This document shows, one piece after another, positions 1 through 5,914 of a DNA stretch of 5,914 nucleotides. Numbering within the stretch: position 1 is the stretch's first letter; each line of letters begins with the position of its first letter. The stretch lies in assembly GCA_025937075.1 (NCBI GenBank), contig JAICSD010000290.1, forward strand, positions 1-5,914, read 5' to 3'. The position numbers and the translations under genes were made by a program. This DNA comes from Vicinamibacteria bacterium (lineage in GTDB: Bacteria > Acidobacteriota > Vicinamibacteria > Vicinamibacterales > 2-12-FULL-66-21). The notes under the pieces were generated by a model. It was not told the origin of the DNA. It was given only the letters and a program-made list of their open reading frames with translations, and ran no database searches.

Positions 1-1241
1 AAGTCGATGTCGATGTCGGGCAGCGACACGCGCTCGGGGTTGAGGAAGCGCTCGAAGATCAGGTCGTACTCGATCGGATCGACATCGGTGATGCGCAGGC
101 AGTAGGCCACGAAGCTGCCTGCCGCCGATCCGCGCCCCGGGCCGACCGGAATCCCCTGCTCGCGGGCATAGCGGATGAAGTCCCAGACGATGCAGAAGTA
201 TCCCGGGTACTTCATCTTCTTGATCATGTCGATCTCGTACGAGAGCCGGCGCTCGTACTCGTCGATCGTGTGAGCCACCTGCCCCCTGGCCTGCAGCTCG
301 CGTAGGCGCGGCAGCCGCATCTCGAAGCCCTGCCGCACGATGTGCTCGAAGTACTCGTCGAGCGTGAACCCGGCGGGGACGTCGAAGTTCGGGAGGTAGT
401 TCTCCTTGAACGACAGATCGACGTGGCAGCGCTCCGCGATCCGCACCGTTCGCCGGACGGCGTCGGCGTAATCCGGAAACACGCCCAGCATCTCTTCCGC
501 GGTCTTCAGGTAGAACTGATCCCCGTGATACTTGAGGCGCTCGGCGTCGTTGACCGACTTGCCCGTGCCGATGCAGAGCAGGACGTCATGGGGTTTGAAG
601 TCGGAGTTCTCGAGATAATGGACGTCGTTGGTGACGACGAGGTCCAGGCCGAGATCGCGCGCGATCGGCTGGAGGCCGGCATTGACGATCTGCTGCTCTT
701 CGATTCCCTGGTACTGCATCTCCAGGAAGAAATTCTCCCGCCCGAGAATGTCACGGTAGGTCGCAGCCGCCTGGACCGCCTTGTGCTGCTGCTCGGTCCG
801 GATGCCGGTCGCAACTTCGCCTTTCAGGCAGCTGCTCAGGCCGATCAGGCCGCGCGCGTGCCGCGCGAGCAGATCCTTGTCGATGCGCGGCTTGTAGTAG
901 AAGCCCTCTGTGTAACCGGACGAGACGAGCTTGATCAGGTTGTGATAGCCCTCTGTCGTCTCGGCGAGCAGCACCAGATGGTTCGCCGTCTCCCCTGGCG
1001 TGCCGTTGCGCGTCCGGCGGTCGCCGGGCGCCACGTACACTTCGCAGCCCAGGATGGGATTGATGCCGCGCTTCCGTGCCTGGTCGTGGAACACGATCGA
1101 CGAGAACATGTTGCCGTGTTCGGTGATCGCCATCGCGGGCATCTTCAGCTGCACGGCGCGGTCGAGCAGCTCCTCTATCCGGCACGCGCCGTCGAGGAGC
1201 GAGTACTCAGAGTGGAGATGGAGATGTACGAACTCAGACAT
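1..1241 (-). CDS. dnaE: DNA polymerase III alpha subunit, N-terminal part (gene continues past left edge)
   Basis: This is the replicative DNA polymerase catalytic subunit, which extends primers in the cytoplasmic replisome. About 413 residues are visible, against roughly 1,100-1,200 for the family. The ATG at 1239-1241 sits where family members begin, directly before the PHP motif [11 protein letters not shown] (residues 8-18). The PHP domain covers roughly residues 4-280 and keeps the metal-site motifs: His8/His10, Asp17, TEHGNM (40-45), GCE (65-67), SSCLKGE (136-142) and TNDVHY (204-209). The polymerase region follows, with [10 protein letters not shown] (367-376) and PDIDID (408-413), which carries the first catalytic aspartates; the third lies off the window. 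The E. coli PHP domain has lost several of these ligands, so this one looks like the metal-binding type. There is no clear Shine-Dalgarno (the upstream sequence is TTCTAAGCAGATTCA). The gene lies 135 bp downstream of guaA on the same strand. Identity is very secure; whether it is the only dnaE copy cannot be seen here. Confidence 0.97.
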   Translation of the reverse strand, partial: MSEFVHLHLHSEYSLLDGACRIEELLDRAVQLKMPAMAITEHGNMFSSIVFHDQARKRGINPILGCEVYVAPGDRRTRNGTPGETANHLVLLAETTEGYHNLIKLVSSGYTEGFYYKPRIDKDLLARHARGLIGLSSCLKGEVATGIRTEQQHKAVQAAATYRDILGRENFFLEMQYQGIEEQQIVNAGLQPIARDLGLDLVVTNDVHYLENSDFKPHDVLLCIGTGKSVNDAERLKYHGDQFYLKTAEEMLGVFPDYADAVRRTVRIAERCHVDLSFKENYLPNFDVPAGFTLDEYFEHIVRQGFEMRLPRLRELQARGQVAHTIDEYERRLSYEIDMIKKMKYPGYFCIVWDFIRYAREQGIPVGPGRGSAAGSFVAYCLRITDVDPIEYDLIFERFLNPERVSLPDIDID

Positions 1242-1296
1242 TGAATCTGCTTAGAACCCCGGAAACGCTAGCTGCCCTCTGTCCGCATCTCTCAAT

Positions 1297-1322
1297 GCGC
1301 GTGGGGCCCCACCCCCACGCGC
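1297..1322 (-). terminator. Perfect 10-bp GC-rich stem-loop between guaA and dnaE (possible terminator or processing site)
   Basis: GCGCGTGGGG (1297-1306) is followed by a 6-nt spacer and its exact reverse complement CCCCACGCGC (1313-1322). The stem lies 54 bp past the guaA stop and 55 bp before the dnaE ATG. In the guaA-to-dnaE direction the RNA after the stem is ATTGAGAG, so there is no U-tract and it is not a classical intrinsic terminator. The inner GTGGGGCCCCAC (1301-1312) is itself a 12-bp palindrome, so an alternative shorter fold is possible. It may act as a pause site, an RNase-resistant end or a weak terminator; which of these is inference. Confidence 0.35.
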
Positions 1323-1325
1323 CTA

Positions 1326-1351
1326 CGCGCTTCGCGCGACGGCCTTCGGCC
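1326..1351 (-). repeat. Two tandem GAA-triloop mini-hairpins
   Basis: Read on the minus strand, GGCC-GAA-GGCC (1341-1351) is followed two bases later by CGCGC-GAA-GCGCG (1326-1338). Both are perfect inverted repeats (4 and 5 bp stems) with the same GAA loop closed by C-G. The second contains GCGAAGC, a heptamer known to form an unusually stable DNA mini-hairpin. Their similarity suggests a common origin or shared function, but they could also be chance products of a GC-rich spacer. They sit between two longer stems in the guaA-dnaE gap. Confidence 0.4.
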
Positions 1352-1353
1352 TT

Positions 1354-1376
1354 GCCGCCGCACAAACCGCGGCGGC
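1354..1376 (-). terminator. 8-bp stem-loop directly after the guaA stop codon
   Basis: GCCGCCGC (1354-1361) pairs perfectly with GCGGCGGC (1369-1376) across a 7-nt loop. The stem begins at the base next to the guaA TAG (1377-1379), a common position for a 3'-end structure. No T-run follows it on the minus strand (the next bases are AAGGCCGAAGG), so intrinsic termination is not supported by the usual rule. It could protect the guaA mRNA 3' end or act together with the three stems that follow. Confidence 0.35.
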
Positions 1377-2912
1377 CTACTCCCACTCAATCGTCGACGG
1401 TGGCTTCGACGAGACATCGTAGACCACTCGGTTAATGCCCTTGACCTCGTTCACGATACGCGACGAGATGGACGCGAGCAGATCGTGCGGCAGGCGCGCC
1501 CAGTCGGCCGTCATGCCGTCCTTGCTCTCGACCGCTCGGATTGCCAGCGTGTATTCATACGTCCGCGCGTCGCCCATCACGCCGACGCTCTGGACCGGCA
1601 GCAGCACCGCAAACGATTGCCACAGCCTGCGGTACCAGCCGGCACGCTTCACTTCTTCGGCGACGATCGCGTCCGCCCGGCGTACGAGGTTGAGGCGCGA
1701 GGTGGTGACCTCGCCGAGGATGCGCACCGCGAGGCCCGGACCGGGGAACGGCTGCCTCCAGACGAACTCGTCGTCCAGCCCCAGTTCTCTGCCGACTTCC
1801 CGCACTTCGTCCTTGAACAACTGCCGCAGCGGTTCCACGAGTGTGAACCGCATCCGATCCGGGAGGCCGCCGACGTTGTGATGGCTCTTGATCACGTGCG
1901 ACGGGCCGATGACCGAGACGCTTTCGATCACGTCCGGATACAGCGTCCCTTGCGCGAGGAAGTCGAACGTGCCGCGCGTGCGCGCCTCGTCTTCGAACAC
2001 ATCGATGAACGTGGCCCCGATGATCTTGCGCTTCTGCTCCGGATCCGTAATTCCCGAGAGGCGGTCGAGGAACACATCGGAGGCGTTGGCGAAGACGAGC
2101 GGCAGCTTCAGGCGCTCGAAGCGCCGGCGGATCTGATCCGCCTCGTCGAGGCGCATCACGCCGTTGTCGACGAAGATGCACGTCAGCCGATCGCCAATGG
2201 CACGATGGATGAGCATCGCAGCGACGGTCGAATCGACGCCGCCGCTCAATCCGCACACCACCCGTCCCTCACCCACCTGTGTCCGGATCTTCTCGACCGT
2301 CTCTTGCACGAACGACGCCATGGTCCAATCGCCGGTGCAGCCGCAGATGTCGAACGCGAAGCTTCGCAGAATCTCCGTACCCCGATCGGTATGTGCCACC
2401 TCGGGGTGGAATAAGAGTGCGTAGAATCGGCGATCCTCGTCCGCCATTGCGGCGACGGGTGCGTTGGCGCTCGTCGCCGTGACCGCAAACCCCGAGGGCG
2501 CGGCCTTCACGAAGTCACCGTGGCTCGCCCAGACGCGCAGCTCGCTCGGCACCGAAGAAAGCAGCGGCGCATTTTCTGCGATCCGAATCGTGGCATGGCC
2601 GAACTCGCGCTGCGGCGCCGGCGCGACCTCGCCGCCGAGGACGTCGGTCATGAGCTGCATCCCGTAGCAGATTCCGAGCACCGGCACGCCGGCATCGAAG
2701 ATCTTCCTGTCGGGGCGCGGGGCCGTCGGCTCGGAGACGCTGCGCGGACCGCCCGACAGGATGATGCCGGCAGGGCGGCGCGCGGCAATGTCTGCAATCG
2801 GCGTGTTGAACGGCAGGATTTCCGAGTAGACCGACAGCTCGCGCAGGCGACGCGCAATCAGCTGCGTGAACTGCGAGCCGAAATCCAAGACGACGAGCGT
2901 TTGATGATTCAC
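1377..2912 (-). CDS. guaA: GMP synthase (glutamine-hydrolysing)
   Basis: GuaA converts XMP, ATP and glutamine to GMP in the cytoplasm, the last step of de novo guanine nucleotide synthesis. Counting from the GTG at 2910-2912 it has 511 residues, near the usual ~510-525. The class I glutamine amidotransferase domain (about 5-190) has the nucleophile Cys82 in GICYGMQ and His169/Glu171 in FHPEV. The ATP-pyrophosphatase domain starts with the P-loop SGGVDS (223-228). The C-terminal XMP-binding and dimerisation domain ends in the hallmark KPPSTIEWE. The reading frame stays open upstream to a TTG at 2984, but those 24 codons do not resemble GuaA and would begin upstream of the likely -10 box at 2953-2958; the GTG sits just before the first beta-strand ([10 protein letters not shown]). 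No Shine-Dalgarno is visible. All key residues are intact. It is divergent from the propeller gene and upstream of dnaE on the same strand. Confidence 0.97.
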   Translation of the reverse strand: MNHQTLVVLDFGSQFTQLIARRLRELSVYSEILPFNTPIADIAARRPAGIILSGGPRSVSEPTAPRPDRKIFDAGVPVLGICYGMQLMTDVLGGEVAPAPQREFGHATIRIAENAPLLSSVPSELRVWASHGDFVKAAPSGFAVTATSANAPVAAMADEDRRFYALLFHPEVAHTDRGTEILRSFAFDICGCTGDWTMASFVQETVEKIRTQVGEGRVVCGLSGGVDSTVAAMLIHRAIGDRLTCIFVDNGVMRLDEADQIRRRFERLKLPLVFANASDVFLDRLSGITDPEQKRKIIGATFIDVFEDEARTRGTFDFLAQGTLYPDVIESVSVIGPSHVIKSHHNVGGLPDRMRFTLVEPLRQLFKDEVREVGRELGLDDEFVWRQPFPGPGLAVRILGEVTTSRLNLVRRADAIVAEEVKRAGWYRRLWQSFAVLLPVQSVGVMGDARTYEYTLAIRAVESKDGMTADWARLPHDLLASISSRIVNEVKGINRVVYDVSSKPPSTIEWE

Positions 2913-2951
2913 GAGGGGAGCGGTCGTCAGTGAAGGTGACGAACTGCACGC

Positions 2952-2957
2952 TATTAT
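2952..2957 (+). promoter_or_regulatory. Overlapping -10 box of the propeller-gene promoter
   Basis: On the plus strand TATTAT matches the -10 consensus at five of six positions and overlaps the guaA -10 box by five bases, inside the near-symmetric CTATTATAG (2951-2959). The predicted start is near 2964, practically on the GTG at 2963, so the transcript would be leaderless. No convincing -35 is seen (AGTGAA at 17-bp spacing). Symmetric -10 elements that fire in both directions are known in bacteria; use of this one is inferred from sequence alone. Confidence 0.4.
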
Positions 2958-2958
2958 A
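2953..2958 (-). promoter_or_regulatory. -10 box of the guaA promoter
   Basis: On the minus strand this is a perfect TATAAT. It would place the transcription start near 2946, giving a leader of about 34 nt before the GTG at 2912. The -35 region is weak: TGGTGC at 17-bp spacing (2976-2981) or TTGTGG at 20-bp spacing (2979-2984). The hexamer stands out as an AT island in GC-rich DNA. It supports the GTG start of guaA and leaves no room for a purine riboswitch. Confidence 0.6.
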
Positions 2959-2962
2959 GGGT

Positions 2963-4180
2963 GTGCTGCTCCTCCGCACCACAATATCTTGTAGAGTAGC
3001 GGCGGCGCTCACGCTCGTCGGATCGCTCCAACTCGTCGCCGGCGGCGCGCTGCTGCGTGCGGCTCCTCCGGCGCCCGAACGTGGTCCGTTTCCGCTCGCG
3101 CTCCGCTGGTCGATCGACCTTGCGGATCCCCCGGTCACGGGTGCTTCTCCCGTCGCCGACGCTGACCGCGTCTACATCGCGACGAGCGGCGGAGCGGTGG
3201 TGGCGTACAACGCCGCGGACGGGCATGAGCGCTGGCGGCGCGAGCTGGCCGCCGCGCAGCCGCTCATCGTGGACGCCGGGATTGTATTCGCCGCAACCAC
3301 GTCAGGCATCCACGCGCTTCACGCCGAAGACGGCCGCACCGTCTGGGAGAGTCCCGTCGCGGCAACGGCTCCGATGCTTGCGCATGCCGGATGGCTGATC
3401 GCGATCGCCGGCAAGGAGGCCGTCGCCTTGCGTACGGCGGACGGCTCGGGCGTCTGGCACAACGAGGTCGGCGATTCGGTATCGCAGCCGGCGATCGACG
3501 GGGATCGCCTGTTCGTGTCGCTGACGAACAAGCAGGTTGTCGCGTTGTCGGTGCCGAGCGGCGCCCCGCTGTGGGAGCGCGCGCTCGACGGGGTGCCCGA
3601 ATCACCGTTCGCGACGAACGACCGCGTCTACGTCGGCGCGTCCGATCGGCGCTTCTACTGCCTGAAGCAGCAGAACGGCGAAGTGGACTGGACGCAGCGG
3701 ATCGGGTCGGCGCCCGTCGGCCACGCCGCAGCCGATCGATCCCACCTGTACGTCGTCGCACTCGACAACGTGCTGCGCGCCTACGACAAGGGGAATGGCA
3801 ACCAGCGGTGGACGCACCCGTTGAAGCGGCGCGCGGCGACAGGTCCGGAGCTGCTCGGTGCGATGGTGCTCGTGCCGTCGGCAGCGTCGCCGGAAATCTG
3901 GGTCTGGACGCCAGCGGGTAAAGCCGGCGCCGCGGTGACGCTCCCCGCCGAACCGGCGGTCCCGCCGACGTTCGTGGACCGCGGAGCGGACGGCGCGTTC
4001 ATCTTCATCGTCACGGGCGGCCTGGCGAATCAATGGCGCCTCGCGCTGCTCGCGCCCGCACCGGACCTTCCGCTCCTGCCGTTCGACGTCGTGCCGGGGA
4101 CTGTGCTGAAGCCCGAGGAGCCGGTCGATGGCCCCGTGTCGTCGGTGCAGCGCGCAAGGTTCGTAGCGCGCAAACTTTAG
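2963..4180 (+). CDS. Exported PQQ-type (BamB-like) beta-propeller repeat protein
   Basis: The 405-residue protein has a likely Sec signal: Arg5 and Arg11, a hydrophobic core at about residues 12-31, then RAAPPAP, so it should act outside the cytoplasmic membrane. The body is built of propeller repeats, each ending in a D/N-G-x(3)-W type turn. The tryptophans fall at 49, 91, 128, 165, 204, 243 and 283, spaced 37-42 residues, and the segments between carry paired hydrophobic strands such as [20 protein letters not shown]. The last ~110 residues are more diverged and could hold a further blade. The repeats match the PQQ-like/BamB type, but the family includes both scaffolds and quinoprotein enzymes and I see no enzyme-specific residues; no lipobox is present (Cys10 is too early). 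The GTG at 2963 follows a TAG at 2957-2959 and is the only start that keeps the signal peptide. There is no Shine-Dalgarno. Function is unknown; a structural or outer-membrane assembly role is inference. Confidence 0.85.
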   Translation: MLLLRTTISCRVAAALTLVGSLQLVAGGALLRAAPPAPERGPFPLALRWSIDLADPPVTGASPVADADRVYIATSGGAVVAYNAADGHERWRRELAAAQPLIVDAGIVFAATTSGIHALHAEDGRTVWESPVAATAPMLAHAGWLIAIAGKEAVALRTADGSGVWHNEVGDSVSQPAIDGDRLFVSLTNKQVVALSVPSGAPLWERALDGVPESPFATNDRVYVGASDRRFYCLKQQNGEVDWTQRIGSAPVGHAAADRSHLYVVALDNVLRAYDKGNGNQRWTHPLKRRAATGPELLGAMVLVPSAASPEIWVWTPAGKAGAAVTLPAEPAVPPTFVDRGADGAFIFIVTGGLANQWRLALLAPAPDLPLLPFDVVPGTVLKPEEPVDGPVSSVQRARFVARKL

Positions 4181-4187
4181 TTGCGCG
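4167..4187. terminator. Hairpin at the convergent gene junction
   Basis: CGCGCAA (4167-4173) and TTGCGCG (4181-4187) form a perfect 7-bp stem with a 7-nt loop that contains the TAG stop of the propeller gene. It fills the 8-bp gap before the stop of the convergent aminotransferase gene (4189-4191). Neither strand has a T-run after the stem, so a bidirectional terminator role is plausible by position only. A direct copy AGCGCGCAA occurs at 4149-4157 and again at 4165-4173, so the 3' arm could pair with either. Confidence 0.3.
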
Positions 4188-4188
4188 A

Positions 4189-5421
4189 TCAGCCGCACCG
4201 CATCGTCATCTCCTCGCGAACCGTACGCGCGAGGCGCTCGACGCCTTCTTCGATTCGCGCGGGCGATGGCGCGGAGAACGACAGCCGCATCGTGTTTGGC
4301 TGTGTTGCTTCGACGAAGAACGCCTCCCCGGCCACGTAGATGACGCCGTGCTCGACGGCGCGCGCGATCATGCGATCGGCATCGAGGCCCTGCGGAAGCG
4401 TCACCCACAAGAAGAAGCCGCCCTTCGGCTCCGGCCACGTGACCGATCCATTGAATGCGCGCTGCAGCGCGCGCACCATGACCGTGCGCTTCTCCTGATA
4501 GTGCTGCCGCAGCAGCGGCAGCTGTCTTGCCAGCACTCCGCGCCGGCAGGCCTCGTAGACAATCCGCTGATCGAGCGATCCGGTCTGCAGGTCCTCGGAC
4601 TGTTTCGCCGTCTCGATCTTCGTGATCAGCGCGGACGCCGCAGCGATCCATGCGACGCGGTACCCGGGCGCGAGGGTCTTCGAGAAGCTGCTCAGATAAA
4701 TGACGCGCCGGTCGCTGTCATCGGCCTTGATCGGGCGGACGTCCGCTTCGGTGGCCGTGTCCTCGAAGTACAGCTCGCGGTACGGATCGTCTTCCACGAT
4801 GAGGACGTCGCGCGATGCGGCCCACTCGAGCAACCGCCTGCGCTTGTCGAGCCCGATGAGCAGACCCGTCGGATTCTGAAAATTGGGGACGACATAGAGG
4901 AACTTGACGCGTTGCCCGTCGCCGCGCAGGCGGCGCAACGTCGCGTCGAGCGCGTCGAGATCGACGCCGTCCGCTTCCTGCGGTACGCCAACCATGCGCG
5001 CCTGCACGTTGCGGAATGCCGTGATGGCGCCCGTGTAGGTCGGGAGCTCGACGAGCACGATGTCGCCAGGGTCGAGCAGGACGCGCGCGACGAGGTCGAG
5101 ACCCTGCTGCGATCCGGTCGTAACGATCAGGTCCTCCAACGCCGTGGGGATCCCACGGACCTGCATGATGCCGCCGATCGCTTCGAGCAGCGGACGATAC
5201 CCGCGCGTTGGCCCGTATTGGAGAACGGCGCCCTCGCGCGTGCCGAGCAGGTCCGCGGCAATCGCGCGGAAGTCGTCCCACGGGAACGTCTCGGGCGCCG
5301 GATAGCCGGGCGCGAAGGAGATGATGTCGCGCCCGGACGCGAGCAGCGTGCCCATCCGCCGGATCGCGGATCCCTTCATCTGTTCGGCGGCGCGCGACAG
5401 GAAGCGATCGTGGTTCGTCAT
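4189..5421 (-). CDS. PLP-dependent class I/II aminotransferase (LysN / MocR-domain type)
   Basis: This 410-residue fold-type I enzyme should transfer amino groups between an amino acid and a 2-oxo acid in the cytoplasm. Visible motifs in order are YGPTRGY (69-75), TTGSQQGLDL (101-110), NFQNPTG (180-186), the cofactor-binding EDDPY (210-214), SSFSKTLAPGYR (244-255) with the Schiff-base Lys248, and NTMRLSF (376-382) with the carboxylate-binding Arg379. The sequence resembles the 2-aminoadipate/kynurenine aminotransferase group and the catalytic half of MocR regulators, but it has no N-terminal winged-helix DNA-binding domain, so it is an enzyme rather than a regulator. The substrate cannot be read from the sequence. 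The reading frame is open upstream to 5859, but the ATG at 5419-5421 gives a family-like start (MTNHDRFLSRAA) and overlaps the upstream membrane gene's stop as ATGA, suggesting translational coupling. The 3' end converges on the propeller gene. Confidence 0.93.
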   Translation of the reverse strand: MTNHDRFLSRAAEQMKGSAIRRMGTLLASGRDIISFAPGYPAPETFPWDDFRAIAADLLGTREGAVLQYGPTRGYRPLLEAIGGIMQVRGIPTALEDLIVTTGSQQGLDLVARVLLDPGDIVLVELPTYTGAITAFRNVQARMVGVPQEADGVDLDALDATLRRLRGDGQRVKFLYVVPNFQNPTGLLIGLDKRRRLLEWAASRDVLIVEDDPYRELYFEDTATEADVRPIKADDSDRRVIYLSSFSKTLAPGYRVAWIAAASALITKIETAKQSEDLQTGSLDQRIVYEACRRGVLARQLPLLRQHYQEKRTVMVRALQRAFNGSVTWPEPKGGFFLWVTLPQGLDADRMIARAVEHGVIYVAGEAFFVEATQPNTMRLSFSAPSPARIEEGVERLARTVREEMTMRCG

Positions 5422-5914
5422 GCGGACCGCACGCCGGTGACTTCCCTGAGCGGGACGGGTGCGCGGCCGTCGGGGCGTGCGTACGATCGGTAATGCGTCA
5501 GGTACGCACCGAGCGCCGCCAGCGCGAGGTATTCGAAGACGAGTCCTCGCAGCAGCCACGCGGCGAGCTGGATGGGCAGCACGGCGAGGCCGATCAGCGG
5601 CACGAATGCGATCAATCCCAGGCCGGCGGTCGCGAGAATCGACGCCGCCGTCGCGACGACCACGACGACCAGCACCACGCCGAACACGGCGGCCACTTCG
5701 CGCAGGTGGGTCCAGATGAACCGCAGGGCGAGCCTCACGCCTGCACGCACGCTGACGTCCTCGATCGCGACGACCATCTGCGTCATCAGATAGAAGAAGT
5801 TGACCAGCGTAATCCAGACGATGAGAGCGCTCGACGCGAGCGCCGTGGCCACCGTCCACCCGAGCAGGAACGCGGAGTTCGCCGCGAGCGCGTAGCCGCC
5901 GAGCACGATCCCGA
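5418..5914 (-). CDS. Hydrophobic multi-pass membrane protein, C-terminal part (gene continues past right edge)
   Basis: About 165 codons are visible, ending in TGA at 5418-5420. Counting from the GTG at 5904-5906, hydrophobic stretches lie at about residues 12-46, 71-92, 95-115 and 116-136, so three to five membrane spans are likely. Between the first and second is an amphipathic segment with spaced arginines (VRAGVRLALRFIWTHLREV). This pattern recalls uncharacterised bacterial integral membrane families such as DUF4013-like or YciC-like proteins, but I do not recognise the family with confidence. The polar tail ends around RPDGRAPVPLREVTGVRSA. The frame is still open at the window edge and the GTG has no ribosome-binding site or charged N-terminus, so it is more likely an internal valine than the start. 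The stop overlaps the aminotransferase ATG by four bases, so the two are probably one operon. Function is unknown. Confidence 0.8.
   Translation of the reverse strand, partial: GIVLGGYALAANSAFLLGWTVATALASSALIVWITLVNFFYLMTQMVVAIEDVSVRAGVRLALRFIWTHLREVAAVFGVVLVVVVVATAASILATAGLGLIAFVPLIGLAVLPIQLAAWLLRGLVFEYLALAALGAYLTHYRSYARPDGRAPVPLREVTGVRSA

Noticed and set aside
1267..1295. Possible dnaE promoter: TTGAGA at 1290-1295 (minus strand)
   Set aside because: The hexamer is a fair -35, but no acceptable -10 lies at 16-18 bp (only TAGCGT at about 19 bp), so I do not call it.
1241..1435. 64-codon plus-strand open frame across the guaA-dnaE gap
   Set aside because: It is Pro/Arg-rich, coincides with the hairpin cluster, runs into the guaA 3' end and has no homology-like features.
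342..2933. Plus-strand open frames of 300 (342-1244), 309 (1485-2414) and 137 codons (2520-2933)
   Set aside because: They lie opposite dnaE and guaA, whose motifs are unambiguous. The compositions (runs such as [15 protein letters not shown]) mirror the codon bias of the real genes.
2913..2962. Purine riboswitch or leader peptide before guaA
   Set aside because: Only about 34 nt separate the likely transcription start from the GTG, too short for a purine aptamer, and no short open frame with a ribosome-binding site is seen.
4033..5493. Long plus-strand open frame (486 codons) opposite the aminotransferase and membrane protein
   Set aside because: It is antisense to a gene with complete PLP-enzyme motifs, is rich in Arg/Asp/Ala with no recognisable domain, and is typical of stop-free shadow frames in GC-rich coding DNA.
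5422..5859. Upstream extension of the aminotransferase frame to 5859
   Set aside because: The extra 146 residues are out of frame with the hydrophobic membrane protein that clearly occupies this stretch, are Arg/Asp-rich shadow sequence, and add no helix-turn-helix domain that would make it a MocR regulator.
1..5914. CRISPR array, tRNA/rRNA genes, transposase or integrase, attachment sites
   Set aside because: No spaced direct repeats, RNA gene signatures, mobile-element motifs or terminal repeats were seen; the coding density is taken up by ordinary chromosomal genes.

Overview
The window reads as a GC-rich bacterial chromosomal segment of housekeeping genes. It encodes a Gram-negative-style exported beta-propeller protein, has few recognisable Shine-Dalgarno sequences, and uses GTG start codons. 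Gene content and protein style would fit an Acidobacteriota lineage (for example Vicinamibacteria), but this is an impression from the sequence, not a demonstrated placement. I see no tRNA, rRNA, CRISPR array, insertion sequence, phage gene or other sign of recent transfer.

Layout. Positions 1-1241 (minus strand) hold the N-terminal ~413 residues of the DNA polymerase III alpha subunit DnaE; the gene runs off the left edge just after the first catalytic aspartates. Positions 1242-1376 are a non-coding gap packed with tandem stem-loops. Positions 1377-2912 (minus) encode a complete GMP synthase, GuaA, from a GTG start. Positions 2913-2962 are a very short divergent promoter region in which two -10 boxes overlap on opposite strands. 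Positions 2963-4180 (plus) encode an exported PQQ-type beta-propeller protein. It converges, with an 8-bp gap and a hairpin at the junction, on a PLP-dependent class I/II aminotransferase at 4189-5421 (minus). That gene overlaps by ATGA the end of a hydrophobic membrane protein (5418-5914, minus) which continues beyond the right edge.

How the genes relate. guaA and dnaE lie in tandem and could be co-transcribed from the 2953-2958 promoter, with the hairpin cluster between them able to attenuate, process or terminate the message. The propeller gene shares its promoter region with guaA; if the overlapping -10 boxes are real, its GTG lies at or next to the transcription start, giving a leaderless mRNA. 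The membrane protein and aminotransferase form a translationally coupled pair whose promoter is outside the window. I did not find a convincing new multi-gene system. The most interesting signals are regulatory: the symmetric divergent promoter and the guaA-dnaE hairpin array.
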